Source of the DNA: Sequoia sempervirens
Taxonomy: Eukaryota > Streptophyta > Pinopsida > Cupressales > Cupressaceae
Reading direction: 5' to 3'
Length of the DNA stretch: 64,000 nt
Assembly (NCBI GenBank): GCA_007258455.2
Contig: VDFB02270651.1
Span: 491,978,711 to 492,042,710, forward strand
A model generated the notes under the pieces. It did not search any database. It had not been told where the DNA came from and saw only the letters and a program-made list of their open reading frames with translations. Every line of letters begins with the position of its first letter. Position 1 is the first letter of the stretch. The position numbers were made by a program, and so were the translations under genes. Below, piece by piece: positions 11,131 through 22,500 of this stretch.

Positions 11131-12993
11131 CTAGACTGCAATAGATCTCCCGTTTAAATCAACCAAAAATGAGCCTAACAGTTTCTTACCATAAAAGGGA
11201 AAATAATCACAAGTTGCTACAGAGATACAATCTTCAAAATGCTCCAACCAACCAGACGCCAACCCTGACACCACCTCAAAAGGAGGGGGCTCCCCTCCAT
11301 AGGAGAGGAAGAAGTGGTGACCAGAACTGCCAAAGAACCCTCCCTCTAGAGCAAGCACACTCCACCTCAATAGGAACCAACAAAGGAGAGAAGCACTTCC
11401 CACCATATTAGCAACCCATAGCTCCACCTCGACAAGAGAGGGCTCCACCTTAATAGGAGTAGTATTCACCTCAATAGAATACATCGATTGTTGAACATGG
11501 GAGCAATTAATAACTCTAGTAGCACAGGTAAACACCCCTTCCCAAGGCATTGAAAGATAAGAAACAACAAGAAGAAACACAACAACCTCCCAGCCAACAA
11601 CATAATCAGCCTTAAACACTGTAAGATCCTTTGCTCCTTCCACAAAAAAAGCACCATCCACCACAAGGGGAAGCCAACCAACCAGGGGAACTCCCATCAA
11701 CAGAAAACCCACCACAAGCCACAAAGAAACTTCTTCAAGGAAAAAAGGAAACAAGCCCCCAAAGGGAACAAGGCTCCACCAAGCCATGCCACGGTAGCCA
11801 GTAACAAAGAGAGAGACAAGCAACACCAACACATGGCATAGTCCCCTCCCCCAACCAAACACAAGCACTAAAACAACCACTTCCACTGACCAAAAAGCCA
11901 TTTTGTAGCACCAACTCCCCCATAACCAAATAGGGCAAGGTCTCCTTAACTGCCAAGAGATCTTACTGAAATAACCCACACTCCTTAAACAATAAAAGAA
12001 GGAGGACACACTAGAGTCTTGGTGAGCACAAACAACTGCAACAAGGAGGGAAAAAAACCACTCCAAACTAGCCTCCAAAACAAAAAGATCTTTATGCACA
12101 GCCTTCCAGAGGCTTTCCAAAACAAAGGTAGCATCAAAGGTTAAAGGCGAAAAAATACCCAATAACTAGAAATTTTGATAGCCTAGAATAGCCCAAACCA
12201 CCCACCAATCCAACAAGGACCAAGCCCCAAAAATGAAACAAGTCACAATAGCTGCAAGGAAACAAGCAACAACCATGTACACCCGGAAGAAACCAACCAC
12301 AACAATAAGGGAAGAGAAACTCTGCAAGCCCCTCCCCCAAGCCAAGAGCCCAGTAAGGAGCAAAATGAACCAACCAAGACAGGCTGCAAGAACCGAACCC
12401 ATCAAAGCAACACACCTTTCAACTAAAGAGAGGCAAAGAAACGCCAAAACACCAACCATTCCACATAGGAGCAACACATGAAAGGAAAAGCTACCAATAT
12501 TAGTAGTGAAGCCAAGAAGGACATAGGCACAGGCACGGTCCAAGAGGAGCACAATAGCCACCAAAATAGGGGAAACAAGCAAAGACAAGGCCCTGGGAGA
12601 GCCTTGAGTGCCATCACTGTAAGAAGTTACACAAGGAGGGTTCGTAGAAAGGACCACTGCCATATCCAGAGCCCCGGGCCACCACCCAATAGGGGGAACC
12701 ACAAGGGAAAGCACTAGAAGTAGCACACTAGCCACTAGTGAGAAAACCAGCAGGACAAACGGGCCAACCACGATAGGATCACCCACGCCATCATTAGGAG
12801 CATCGACCTTAGCCAAAAATCTAACACCCAGCGTAACAAATTCCAGCCAAACAGGAAGGGAACCACCATCCCCATCCTTGTCCTCACCATCACTCTCACC
12901 ATTGTTTCCTTCAGGAAAATTCAAAAGCCTCTTCAAACGGCTCTTCCCGCCTAGCACACACACTCTCTCCATCCTTTTTATCAACCAGTTCAC
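11131..12993 (-). pseudogene. Long hydrophobic open frame in T/G-rich retroposon
   Basis: A single minus-strand frame runs about 620 codons from ATG near 12993 to a TAG at 11131-11133, with one internal TAG at 12166-12168. The first 50 residues are charged (for example GGKSRLKRLLNFPEGNNGES, followed by an Asp/Gly run). The rest is overwhelmingly Val, Leu, Phe, Trp, Gly and Cys, like stacked membrane segments. I do not recognise any family. The minus strand here contains little A, and all stop codons need A, so a long stop-free run with this composition can arise without selection. I therefore treat the hydrophobic part as probably non-coding and only the charged start as a possible remnant of a real ORF. 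Confidence 0.25.
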
Positions 12994-13045
12994 CCCATAT
13001 CAAAATAAGGATGTTGCATTGCTTTTTTTATGAACAAGCTATGTT

Positions 13046-14244
13046 GAAACTCACCAAACCCTTGAATAAACCTTTGGAAATCTGCAATATTGTTGTTGAT
13101 CTTGATCTTGCATGAAATGGCTTCAATGGATGTGGATCTTGATGCTTGAAATATGACTTTGAACTCTTGCTTGAATCTTTGAAACCTACGTCACAATGTT
13201 ATCTTCAAAAACATGCATGATGCTTAAGACCTTGACATGATGCTTGAGATCTTGAATGTGTCGACAAAATGCTTGATAAATATGCTTTTGAATGCTCTTG
13301 ATCACAATATTAGCTCTTGTAAACTTGAATTAATGTTCTCATGAAGTTCTAGGATTTGAATTGATGAAATAACCTTGTATTTATAGATATGTATCGTTAA
13401 TTTCCCAAAAATTAAACATTACAATCTGACATTAAAATTTGAATTAGATGTTAAAATACCACCAAAAAATATAATTTCAATTCAGGTTCAAAGGCCCAGG
13501 GTGGACCCATTCACCCATGGGTGAATGGGTCCCAGGTCCCTATTTGTGGAACACACATTGCTCAAGGTAAAGTATTATGTGTTAGCATTAATTGTTTTTG
13601 GGTTTCCCCTTCGGAAAATGTAATTTATTAGGCTTGTAGATGTAGAATAGGGCTTATTAAGACATAATTAAGTCCATTTTAATTAAGATGGCCCAAACAA
13701 AGTGAGAAAATGTAAAGGAGTACATTTTTCTACACTACATGTATATATCAATTTTTATTTTTATTTTTTGTGAAACAAGGACATCTATACCTAGGGAAAG
13801 GGTATTTTTTATAATTTTTTTACAATGGTTTACTATTTTTCCACCTCTGTAGAATGAAGAGCTTAATGTTTAGAGAAAAAACTGTGTTCAGTAAAAATTG
13901 AAAATTAAATACATGATTAAATAAAAACATGTAAAAACTATACTTGTTGGAAAGCTCATCTTGAGGGCTACAATCTTGCAAAATATAATTTCTAAATGAC
14001 GTTATTTAATCCCTCAAAAGGTAAAGAAAAAGTGTTTTTTTTCTAGCATTTTGATAGGTGTGAAAGAGACTCCATTATGGGTATGATTTAATACTAGAGG
14101 GGTTCTATCCAAGGGGGTTTGATCTAAGGGGGTCTTATCTATCCCTCTTCAATTAAAAACCTTTAGATGGAACCTCTCAAGGCTTAAATCATTAGTTTTT
14201 CTAAAAAGAGTGATTTCAGACAAAAGTTAACATGTCCCAAAAGT
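13046..14244. other. Non-coding DNA with CTTGA-type simple repeat and a perfect palindrome
   Basis: From about 13080 to 13330 short variants of GATGCTTGAAATCTTGAAT recur, a degenerate simple repeat. From 13560 to 14244 the sequence is AT-rich, and no gene was recognised. Copia A resumes at about 14245. Confidence 0.35.
13503..13532. repeat. 30-bp perfect palindrome
   Basis: The sequence reads identically on both strands across all 30 bases, centred between 13517 and 13518 on CCATGG. Each half is GGACCCATTCACCCA or its complement. A degenerate relative lies at about 10421-10443. Confidence 0.8.
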
Positions 14245-14576
14245 GAGACACACTATTGTGGCATTTTAGTTGTATATCAACCACTTCTACCCAAAAAATT
14301 TGTGCCAAGCTAGCCACATTAAGCACACTCCTAGCTATCTCCATTGGTGTTTTGTTCATTCTCTATAACTTCATTTTGTTGAGGGGTATATTGAATTATG
14401 TTTTGTCTCTCTATCTCATGATATTTATAGAATGAATATGTCAAAATATGATAAACAACACTCAATGCCATTCTTAATTCTCAAAATCTTGATCTTCCTA
14501 CTGGGCTAATTTTCTGCAAGAGCTTTAAACACTTTAAAATAATATTTTCTAAGGAAATACAACCACATTATTCTAG
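14245..14576 (-). pseudogene. Copia A integrase fragment
   Basis: The minus strand matches the Copia B integrase region (45660-45900). The stretch encoding the conserved 'TPQQNGVAERTNRTLME' block of Copia B has its counterpart at 14330-14410, including the reverse-complement landmark ATTTTGTTGAGGGGTATA. Stops and indels destroy the frame. In the family this part is the DDE-fold integrase that inserts the cDNA. Here it is split from its N-terminal partner by the solo LTR beginning at 14582. Confidence 0.55.
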
Positions 14577-15291
14577 AGTAGTGTTAATGGAAGAGAGGGT
14601 GCAGATTAAAGATCCATGCTTATGCTCTTCAATGTTTTATCTATACCTTGGTGCAAATGGGATAAGAAGATTATAACTTGTGTGGTGGATTATAAATACG
14701 TGTAGTGAGATTTAACATATTTAAATCAAAATACACACACATACATTCATGACATTCACATATATTATAGTATAAACTGTCATATATTTACTATAAATCC
14801 TTGCAGTACATATCCATTAGTCTTTCATAACATATACATATACCTCATGCAATTACTCAAGCTTATGCATCTTCTTGTGTTCTCTCTTAGTTATCTTATC
14901 TCATGCCTCTATCATGTAGATCACTCTTGTGTATATATTTATTATATCAATATTCTTCTCAGTCTCTCTTATCTTTCTCTTAATCTCTCATATATTTCAT
15001 TTCCTTATATCTAGTATTATCCTTCTACCATATGTTTAGTATATCTTTATATGTTCTTTCACATAGGGATATGCCTCTCTTTCTAGTTATGACTGAATAT
15101 ATTCCATAGGTCTGATATAGGCATCACACTTGACTTGTGGTGTCTTTATTCTTGGTAATCGTGCTCAGTTTGTGTTCCTTTATGTTGCTAGCCTCTTGGC
15201 CTTTTCGAATTTTCACCATTGTCCTTTCTTACGCCACCCTTTTGAGTTGCAACCTAATGGGGTGGAAAAATCTTGTCCAACTAACAAGTAG
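14577..15291. mobile_element. Solo LTR with 5-bp target duplication, inside Copia A
   Basis: The 705-bp unit 14582-15286 begins TGTTA and ends TAACA, inverted termini typical of LTRs. It is flanked by AGTAG at 14577-14581 and 15287-15291. Copia A integrase sequence is recognisable on both sides, so the insertion point is clear. No coding sequence lies inside, and a TATA-like ATTATAAATA occurs near 14690 on the plus strand. A lone LTR of this kind is the usual product of recombination between the two LTRs of a full element. Confidence 0.75.
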
Positions 15292-16920
15292 TCATCTATA
15301 AAAGATACACAATGCAAATATTTTTGAAATCAAAGGAGTATTTAAATGACCAAAAATATTATAATGAATTAGATCCAACACCCTAGAATATTTGTGAGAA
15401 CTCGAGTAAAATTGAATGCAAATTTAAAAAAAAAAGTACAATATTTATAGAAATCAAACTTGAGCACAATCATTCAAAACCTCTACAATATTTTAATTTT
15501 TAGGTTTCTTAGACCCTTGTCACCTATGTGTCCCATTCTCTAGTTCCATAGCATTATCTTCTCCATAAATAAAGTGTTCTCTAAAGAAAAAAATCGCTTA
15601 GCTACCTAGAAAGCATAACCATTGGAAGTGGATGGAACACTTCTTTTTGATATCGATTCTAATCATGATGATCTATGGATTTTGAATATCTCTTCATTAC
15701 ATGAATAAAATAAATATTGTATTGAATTGTGCATGCATCCAATTAAAATAGTGCCCACATGAATTCCCTTAATAAGCACCATATTCCCTCTCACCATCTA
15801 CATCCTCCACTTGAGAAAAAAACTTGCATGCTCAAATCATGTCTACTCATACAAAGTAGGTTCCATGCCAAACTAGGGACATACAATACACTATTGATCC
15901 CCTTCACTTATCCATTGGGGAATCAAATCAAGATTCTTCCACGATAAACAATCTTGAAATAAAATTTATATTTTAAGTACACCTTCCCACCATCATATTC
16001 TTCATATTTTGAAAACCAACCCCAATGTGAGGTCATGTGGAAAGAAATGTTGAATGCTATCAACCATGCACCTTTCAATGTGTGTATTTCCAAGGTTGTA
16101 ACAAAGGCTTCACACTCATTCTAAGAGGAATTTTTGGACTCATCAATAGAATAATTCTTTTTATTCCTTTTCTCCTCCTTGAAGTCTCTTCGAAAATGCC
16201 TAGGATTTCTATAGTTCTAACACTTATCCTTGGTATATTTAAGAGATTTGAATCTTCCATGGGATTTGGATCTATACTTTTTTCTTCTTCTTTCTCTTCT
16301 TTCCTTTCTCTCTTGTCTTTCACTAGGGCCTCCTTGGCTAATTCAAAAGTTTTTCTCTACATCTCCATTGAAAATAATGATGTAACTACCTGATCCATTT
16401 TGAATTTTAGGTAGTACTTCCAATTTACATCATCAAGTGATTTCATGGGTTTGGAAAAGAATATAACAAAGTCATACAACAATCCTCCTCCATTTTCACT
16501 CCAATAAAGTGCAACTGAGTAATAATTATTGGCCATAGGACCACCATCCATATTGATGGTATACAACTTCTTTATAAAAATATATTTCATAAAATTTAGC
16601 TTGATAAATCTAACCCAAATTATTCCAAAAATCTACAACATTGGTTTCGTCATATACATTAAACAATATATAGTCTACTAATAGAGCGTAATGAGACTCT
16701 TCACTATTCTACCCATTTTATTTTAATATTCTTGTGACATAGTTGTGGGATTGGATGTGGATACCACAACCCATAGATTTGTATCATGAGCATAACCTCC
16801 ATCTTGAGCTTCTGAAGATCAAATTTTGTGTTTGAGAACTTCTTGATTTCTATCCTTGACATGCTTACCATTTTTCTTGCACAAAGATCTCTTTCCAGAT
16901 AAGCTCTCAAATCAAGAATT
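15292..16920 (-). pseudogene. Copia A pre-integrase, protease and Gag remnants
   Basis: The minus strand follows Copia B in order. Integrase core and GAG-pre-integrase similarity lies at 15292-15560, including the counterpart of 'LGHIGEKGLKDL' near 15505-15535. Protease-proximal spacer lies to about 16060, Gag body at 16060-16700, and the Gag start near 16800-16900, which reads SMSRIEIKKFSNTKFDLQKL. That start parallels 'RRIEIENFNGGNFEMWKLQM' of Copia B. The frame is heavily broken. Gag would form the particle that packages element RNA. No functional product is expected. Confidence 0.55.
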
Positions 16921-16924
16921 ATAG

Positions 16925-17728
16925 TTACTAGGAATACACAAAAAAAAAAAACCATAATGTAGTGATTTACTTGATTTTTTTCAAAAGAAAAACCTCACAC
17001 TCCAAAGCAACTCAATGTATTATTTAACAATCAAAGTTTACAATACACTTGTAGAGTCTAAGCTTTTACAAGAGTATCACCAACAAGAGATTAGGAGTAA
17101 TTTAACAACATAATAGTATTGAAAAAAGTCACTATCCAAACCTCCATCTCAAGCAACCAAAAACAAGATAAACAATTCATGAAACCATTAAATATTAATT
17201 AAAAACTAATGAGCTAAAATTACCAAAAATATGGCACCCAAAATTCTACTTAAAAATCTAATGTCCAATCTCTAAGATGAGTCCATAGACTAAAATAACA
17301 TATTCCTTCCACCTATCACAAGTTCATTATAATCCACTTACCAACTCCAATACTCCATTAATTTAATTCAAACATGTCTTATGATGTGCCATAACATGCA
17401 TCATAAGTTTTCCCACAAGCATAACTTCCTCTTACAACTCTTTTACATGTCATAAATGTTTTTATATTTTCAATGTGAGAGACCCAACTTCTAGACAACA
17501 CAACTTTTGATATGGGAGGCTAACTGGTCCCCTTTTTTTAAAATTGTAGAGTTCTAAGAGATTTATGTCTTAGACACTTGTGAAATCAATTTCAAATAAC
17601 CTAGAATTATTGTCAAGGCCTAAAATGACCCTTAACCCTAGAAATTATGTTTTCATATTCTATAGCCTAAAAAGTGATTTTTTTATGTTCTTAACATTAT
17701 AAGCAAGGTTGAGACACCTTTACTAACA
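16925..17728 (-). repeat. 5' LTR of Copia A (degenerate)
   Basis: Partner of 6530-7375. It ends at ACCTTTACTAACA. The primer-binding site expected near 16905-16925 is not clear. Extensive divergence from its partner indicates an old insertion. Confidence 0.55.
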
Positions 17729-18294
17729 CAAGAACCACAATATTAGCTAATGAAAATTTTAAAGGGTTGTCACTAAATTCATCAAAAGTTGGGGAGCATG
17801 CAAGAGTTAGCTACCAATGCTCTATAATGGTTAATATCTAATTATAGAGAAGACCAAAATGATAGAATAATAATTTGATATAAAGAATGTAATGTGTAAT
17901 GCTAGACATAAATAAGAGATTTATCAAATAAGAGATAAAGGTGGGTATATATAGGATACAACACCAAGAGAGACAAATATACAATTAATATGGGACAATA
18001 GGAGATGTAGTCAATATGTGGTACATCTCCACTAAACTAGAAAAGTAAAAATACCCTTAGTAAACTTAACATTCTAGGTGTGAGCAAAATGGAAAAGTAA
18101 AATAGACTAGTAAAATACACATAATCTATTGTAAACACAAAAATACCCCCACTTAAGTGCAACTTAAGGAGAGAGAACAATTAGGTAAATCCTTATAAAA
18201 GGGTCCTAATAGGTAGGCTTGATCAAGTACCCATGTACAATATAAACAATGAAGGAATAAATATGAGCCCCCAAAAATCACTAAATTTAACAAG
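17729..18294 (-). other. Edge of a relative of the 18300-20834 element
   Basis: Around 18148-18270 TACCCCCACTTAAGTGCAAC, then GGGTCCT, then GGCTTGATCAAGTACCCATG match, in order, 18579-18665 and 39165-39260. These are polypurine-tract-side internal sequences (minus-strand sense). The DNA to the left (17900-18147) would then be LTR. The 18300-20834 element is inserted just downstream, so relatives are nested. Confidence 0.45.
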
Positions 18295-18299
18295 GTGAC

Positions 18300-18578
18300 T
18301 ATTAGAAACCAAGATCTAATTGCAAACTAGAAAAATCACCTTCCACAGAAGAGAAAAATGAAAAAGCAGAGATTTGCAAAAGATGTGCAAATTGATATAT
18401 TCAAAGTACAAAATATTACAAGAGATAATTTGCTTTATAAAAGCAAAGATGCATAACCCTAATCTTATCTTGAGCAACAAGATAGCTCAACAAGATAAGG
18501 ATAAACCTATAACTTAGGAATTAAATATGCCTAAGTAAACTTATGCTAATGTGTAATTAAATATTAATTACACCAACA
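18300..18578 (-). repeat. Left (3') LTR of compact element
   Basis: 279 bp. The terminal dinucleotide is TA rather than TG on the plus strand, one transition from the canonical end. It is followed by the polypurine tract. Confidence 0.85.
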
Positions 18579-19700
18579 CCCCCACATAAGTGCAACTTAG
18601 TGAGAAGAAAATTATTATGCAAAGATGAGTCCCGGCAACAAGGCTTAATCAGGTACTCATGTACAAATGCAAAGAGAGAGAAAACCCAGTGGGAAAAACC
18701 CCCCCTCAGTGAGATGAACTGCTGCGAAGAATCACTGGAAGAACTTTGAAGAAGCAACACTGGAACCCCAAATCCGACAAGCAAGGAAATATACTTCTGT
18801 TTGCAAAATACCATATCAGAATCACAAATGCAATAGCAGACCCAATGCCAAGGAACACTGGAAACTCACATATTGGATCCACCTTGGAATCTGTAAGCAA
18901 CAATAGATGAAAGGATGAATGAACCCATAATGATGACAAATTTGGAAGCTGTGTCTCTCAAAGCCAATGCCAAACTGAAACTAAAACTTCCTATAGGATG
19001 CTCGTACCATCAAGATTTTGGAACATTAACCATAAAAACATGGCCCTCAAATGAGAAAGATCTGAACCAATGCAGATCAAGAACTATAAAATCCCAATGT
19101 GAAGTGTGAACCGAAGCAAACCAAAGATGTGTCTAGCTAAGCAAGAAAGAAGCTAAAAAGAGACAACAGGAAACTAGATTAACTCATGTGAGTTGTCACC
19201 AATACGAAAGATGGATGCAAGAACCCCCCTCAATGGAACTTTATATTAGTTCATTATTACTATACCCAATGATTGCAGAAGGAGAGAATGCAAAACTATA
19301 GAAACTTAAGTAAAAATGCAAACCTAGAGCATGAAACAAAAATGAATGCATGCATAAAATAAGTTACACATTTTCTATAAATGACCTTAGATCTGCATAG
19401 AGGCCAAAACCAACTTTCCAATGCCGCGAAAATCACAAAAAACAGATAAGCGAGTCAAAAGATATGCGTCCTAGAGTGAAAACGGAAACATCTGACTTTC
19501 AAGGCTGAAAAAAGCATCAAACAAGAAAAACTAGAAAACCACACTTGCACCGTTGCGTAGAGATCAGAAATATATTTTCAATGATATCTCGTTTGCAAAA
19601 AAATGATGCCGTATGCCCAAGTTACGCCCGTTTATGTGAAAGTTGTCCAAAAATGTCTGATTTGGCTGCTAGAAGCCCTTAGGGACTAAAAAAATAGAGT

Positions 19701-19763
19701 CCCTGGTCGCCTGGGTGGACCAGGGGGCTTCAGCGAGACCCCTGGTCACCCATGTGACTAGGG
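19701..19763. repeat. Two adjacent GC-rich hairpins inside the compact element
   Basis: CCCTGGTC (19701-19708) pairs with GACCAGGG (19718-19725), a perfect 8-bp stem. CCCTGGTCAC (19740-19749) pairs with GTGACTAGGG (19754-19763) with one G:T position. They stand out in an otherwise AT-rich element and could be a packaging or dimerisation signal in its RNA; that role is inferred. Confidence 0.6.
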
Positions 19764-20552
19764 CTAGGGCTAAAGGCTCAGCCAAGGTTGGCGTGTGGGC
19801 TTTGGTCGCCCATAGAATAGGCGCTAGGGGCTTGAAACCCGTTAGGGGCTGAAAATAGGGTCCTGATCGCCTAAAGACCGACGACTAGGTCTTTGGAGCC
19901 CTCGGGGGCCAGCGGAACGGAGTGGCAGGCTGAAGATTGGTGGCCCGTGGGTGGTTAAAACTAGCTGAGCAGCGTGTGGGCAGAAACCGCCGGGTGCAGT
20001 GGTGGGAAGGTGGCTGGTGGGAGGCCGTCGGGTGGCGGGCGAGCGACAGCTGCCTATAAACTGGATGAACAAAAACTTGCACAAAATTTTTTATTTTTTG
20101 ATTTTTTTGATTTTTTTCTCAAAATTTGAACCTCATGAAGCGTGCTTGGGGGCCGTATGGCCCTTGGGCAAAAAAAATTTGCCTCTCCAAACGACTGTGT
20201 CCAAATCAGACAAACTTTATATAGAAATAGGGGTTTTTGGGTGCTGCGAATCCAACGACGAGGTTTGTTTGGGCCCAAAGTGCTCCAAAAATTAGGCGAC
20301 CCCTGGATCTATTAGAAAAATCACTGAGCTTACAACCCTTGTAGATCTGGCAAACAGTGATGAAAATAAATGAAATAGAAGTCATTTCTGACTTTTTCCA
20401 GCGCTTTGAATCCAACGAAAAACCCTGATTTGATCCAAGACACTGCATAAAGATGCTCAAGGAATGAAACCCTTGAGGGACCTCAAACGAGCTCTGCAAT
20501 GTGTTCCTCCAAAAAGGCTGAGAAGGGGTTGCAAATCGAGGCTATGATACCA

Positions 20553-20834
20553 TGTTAGAAACCAAGATCTGATTGCAAACTAGAAAAATCACCTTCCACA
20601 TAAGAGAAAAACAAAAAAGTAGAGATTTGCAAAAGATGTGCAAATTGATATATTCGAAGTACCATAATTACATGATAATGATTTGCTTTATAAAAGAAAA
20701 GATATGCATAACCCTACTCTTATCTTTAGCAATAAGATAGCTCAACAAGATAAGGATAAAACCTATAACTTAGGAATTAAATATGCCTAAGTAAACTTAT
20801 GCTAATGTGTAATTAAATATTAATTACACCAACA
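20553..20834 (-). repeat. Right (5') LTR of compact element
   Basis: 282 bp, TG...CA ends intact, next to the primer-binding site at 20541-20552. Confidence 0.85.
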
Positions 20835-20839
20835 GTGAC

Positions 20840-21239
20840 ATGCCAAAGGTTAAGTGAAGAGTTAGCAATTTGCTCCTATGTCGGAAAGTACTCTAAGCTA
20901 AGAACATCATCTTGGAAGATTTTCTCATATGGAAGATGAAACATCTTGTACAATGATGCTCCATTAGGTTGCAATAAATGTAGGTGGTACTTTGATTATC
21001 ACACCAAAGAGTATTGGGATGGCCTTAAGGAAAACTAAAATCTATTATCAATCTATTAAGCCAAAGAACCTCTTAACTACTTAGAATTATACTTTAGTAC
21101 TTAACTTCTATAGTTGATAATGCAATAGAAAAATACTTTTTAAAGGCCATGAAATAGGCCTATAACCAAGGAAATAGACAAAAAAAGGTGTATTTCTAAT
21201 CAATAACATCACTAATGCAATATCAATTAGTCAATCCCA
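20840..21239. other. Continuation of the pre-insertion DNA, weakly coding-like
   Basis: Flank of the compact element. At about 20970-21020 the plus strand could encode C-x2-C-x6-H, vaguely zinc-knuckle-like, but frames are short. Nothing firm. Confidence 0.2.
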
Positions 21240-22010
21240 AAAGATGAGAAGATTCTTATGATTATTAAATGCCAAAGTGTGAAATGTATTGAATATACTT
21301 TAGAATACACTTGGTTGCTTTTTGGTGAGTCTCAAAAGGGCACATATAGAACTAATAAACAAGACCAATTGTAAAGGAAATATTAGGATGATTGTATGTT
21401 AGATACAAAATATTTTCAACCAATTACAAATATAAGGCAGGATCAACTTTGGGTCTAGTGTAATTGGTGGACAATATGACACATAATTAAAAATTTGTAG
21501 GGATATGTTTCCAATCAACCATGCCAAAGTGATGAAGAAAATCATGAGCAGATTAATACTAATAAATGGAGATCCCATCTAAAAATTGAATGATTTGTAG
21601 CCTAAGAAAATAATACAAAATTCTTAAGTTTAACATGTCAAAACACTCCAAACCATGTTGTGCACTATGTATAATGGAAGGAGAATTACCTATAAGAATC
21701 AAGGAATCAACAAAAGAAAATAATAAAAAGGTTATCCCCATTGCTTTGAATGTAAATTGTAGGGTTAGGATGACAACACATGAAACTTGAAGTAAACAAG
21801 AAACTAACATCATCTAATACCAAGCTCTAGGAGCTTGCTTGAGACCATAAAGAGAATGAATAATTCTAGAAACAAGTGAAGAGTCTCATAAAAATCATAG
21901 TGACTATTCCATATATATCTCCTCATCAATATCACCATATAGAAAAATAATTTTCACATCCATTATTATGACATTTTTTAGAAATATAGGTAAAAATCAA
22001 CAAAATATCA
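21240..22010 (-). pseudogene. Third Copia RT fragment (Copia C)
   Basis: On the minus strand 21830-21865 encodes the conserved LYGLKQAPRAW block of Copia RT. Further along, within the frame 21813-21559, lies FVDSLILIGN, the position of the YVDD active site, with the second aspartate replaced by serine. The spacing between the two blocks is as in Copia B. No LTRs or other domains of this element were found nearby. It is a short catalytically dead relic. Confidence 0.65.
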
Positions 22011-22500
22011 ACCACTTAGAGAGGGTGAATTCCAACAATTAGAATATAAATTTAATCAACAAGATATGATATTTTGGAAGAGCCTATCTCTTCCTTATTT
22101 ATAAAAATAATTAGGTTATGACATAAGCCTTCATCCTAATGAGATAAGCCTACAAAATTAATTGAAACTAATAACTAAAAATAGTAAGGTTAAGCACGCC
22201 ACAAGTGCTTTACCTTATTACATTTATGAAGATGAATATTAGGGGAATAATATGCCCATCCCCTTCAAGAAAGAATTTTCCTCAATGATTAGCAACTCTA
22301 GATGATTTTTTATAAATTATTTAGTTGGTAGATTCTTCCACTTGATTAGGAATTCAAATATTGTTCATTTTCATAGTTGATTCACTCATTTTCTATAACT
22401 ACCTTAAGCTAAAAAACAAAATCTCTTCTTCATCTAACTTAAGAAGTTTCAATTGAATTAGAATATTGTTACCTATTATATTCTTTAGGAAAGAGACATG
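22011..22500. other. AT-rich, nothing recognised
   Basis: No open frame, repeat or RNA signal was recognised. Confidence 0.4.

Larger units (their letters stand above)
10780..13045 (-). mobile_element. 2.2-kb retroposon with 14-bp target duplication
   Basis: GAACAAGCTATGTT occurs at 10780-10793 and again, identically, at 13032-13045. The segment between (10794-13031) ends on the minus strand in an A run next to the left copy, the hallmark of target-primed (LINE-type) insertion. Just before the A run are the stem-loop AGGGT, ACAAC, ACCCT (10819-10833) and a tail shared with the 8976-10214 unit. The body is strongly skewed: T/G-rich on the minus strand, A/C-rich on the plus. It is either a 5'-truncated LINE that kept mostly a very long 3' UTR, or a non-autonomous passenger using a LINE tail. 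The perfect duplication marks it as one of the younger insertions here. Confidence 0.75.
18295..20839 (-). mobile_element. Compact non-autonomous LTR retrotransposon with target duplication
   Basis: Two direct repeats of about 280 bp (18300-18578 and 20553-20834) differ at roughly 20 positions. The right copy runs TGTTAGAAACC to CACCAACA; the left has TA for the terminal TG. GTGAC flanks the whole at 18295-18299 and 20835-20839. Immediately left of the right LTR, GCTATGATACCA (20541-20552) is the complement of TGGTATCATAGC, an initiator-Met type primer-binding site. To the right of the left LTR, CCCCCCACATAAG is the complement of the polypurine tract. Sense is therefore minus. The 1.97-kb interior has no gag or pol that I can recognise, so it must have used proteins from another element. 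Confidence 0.85.
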
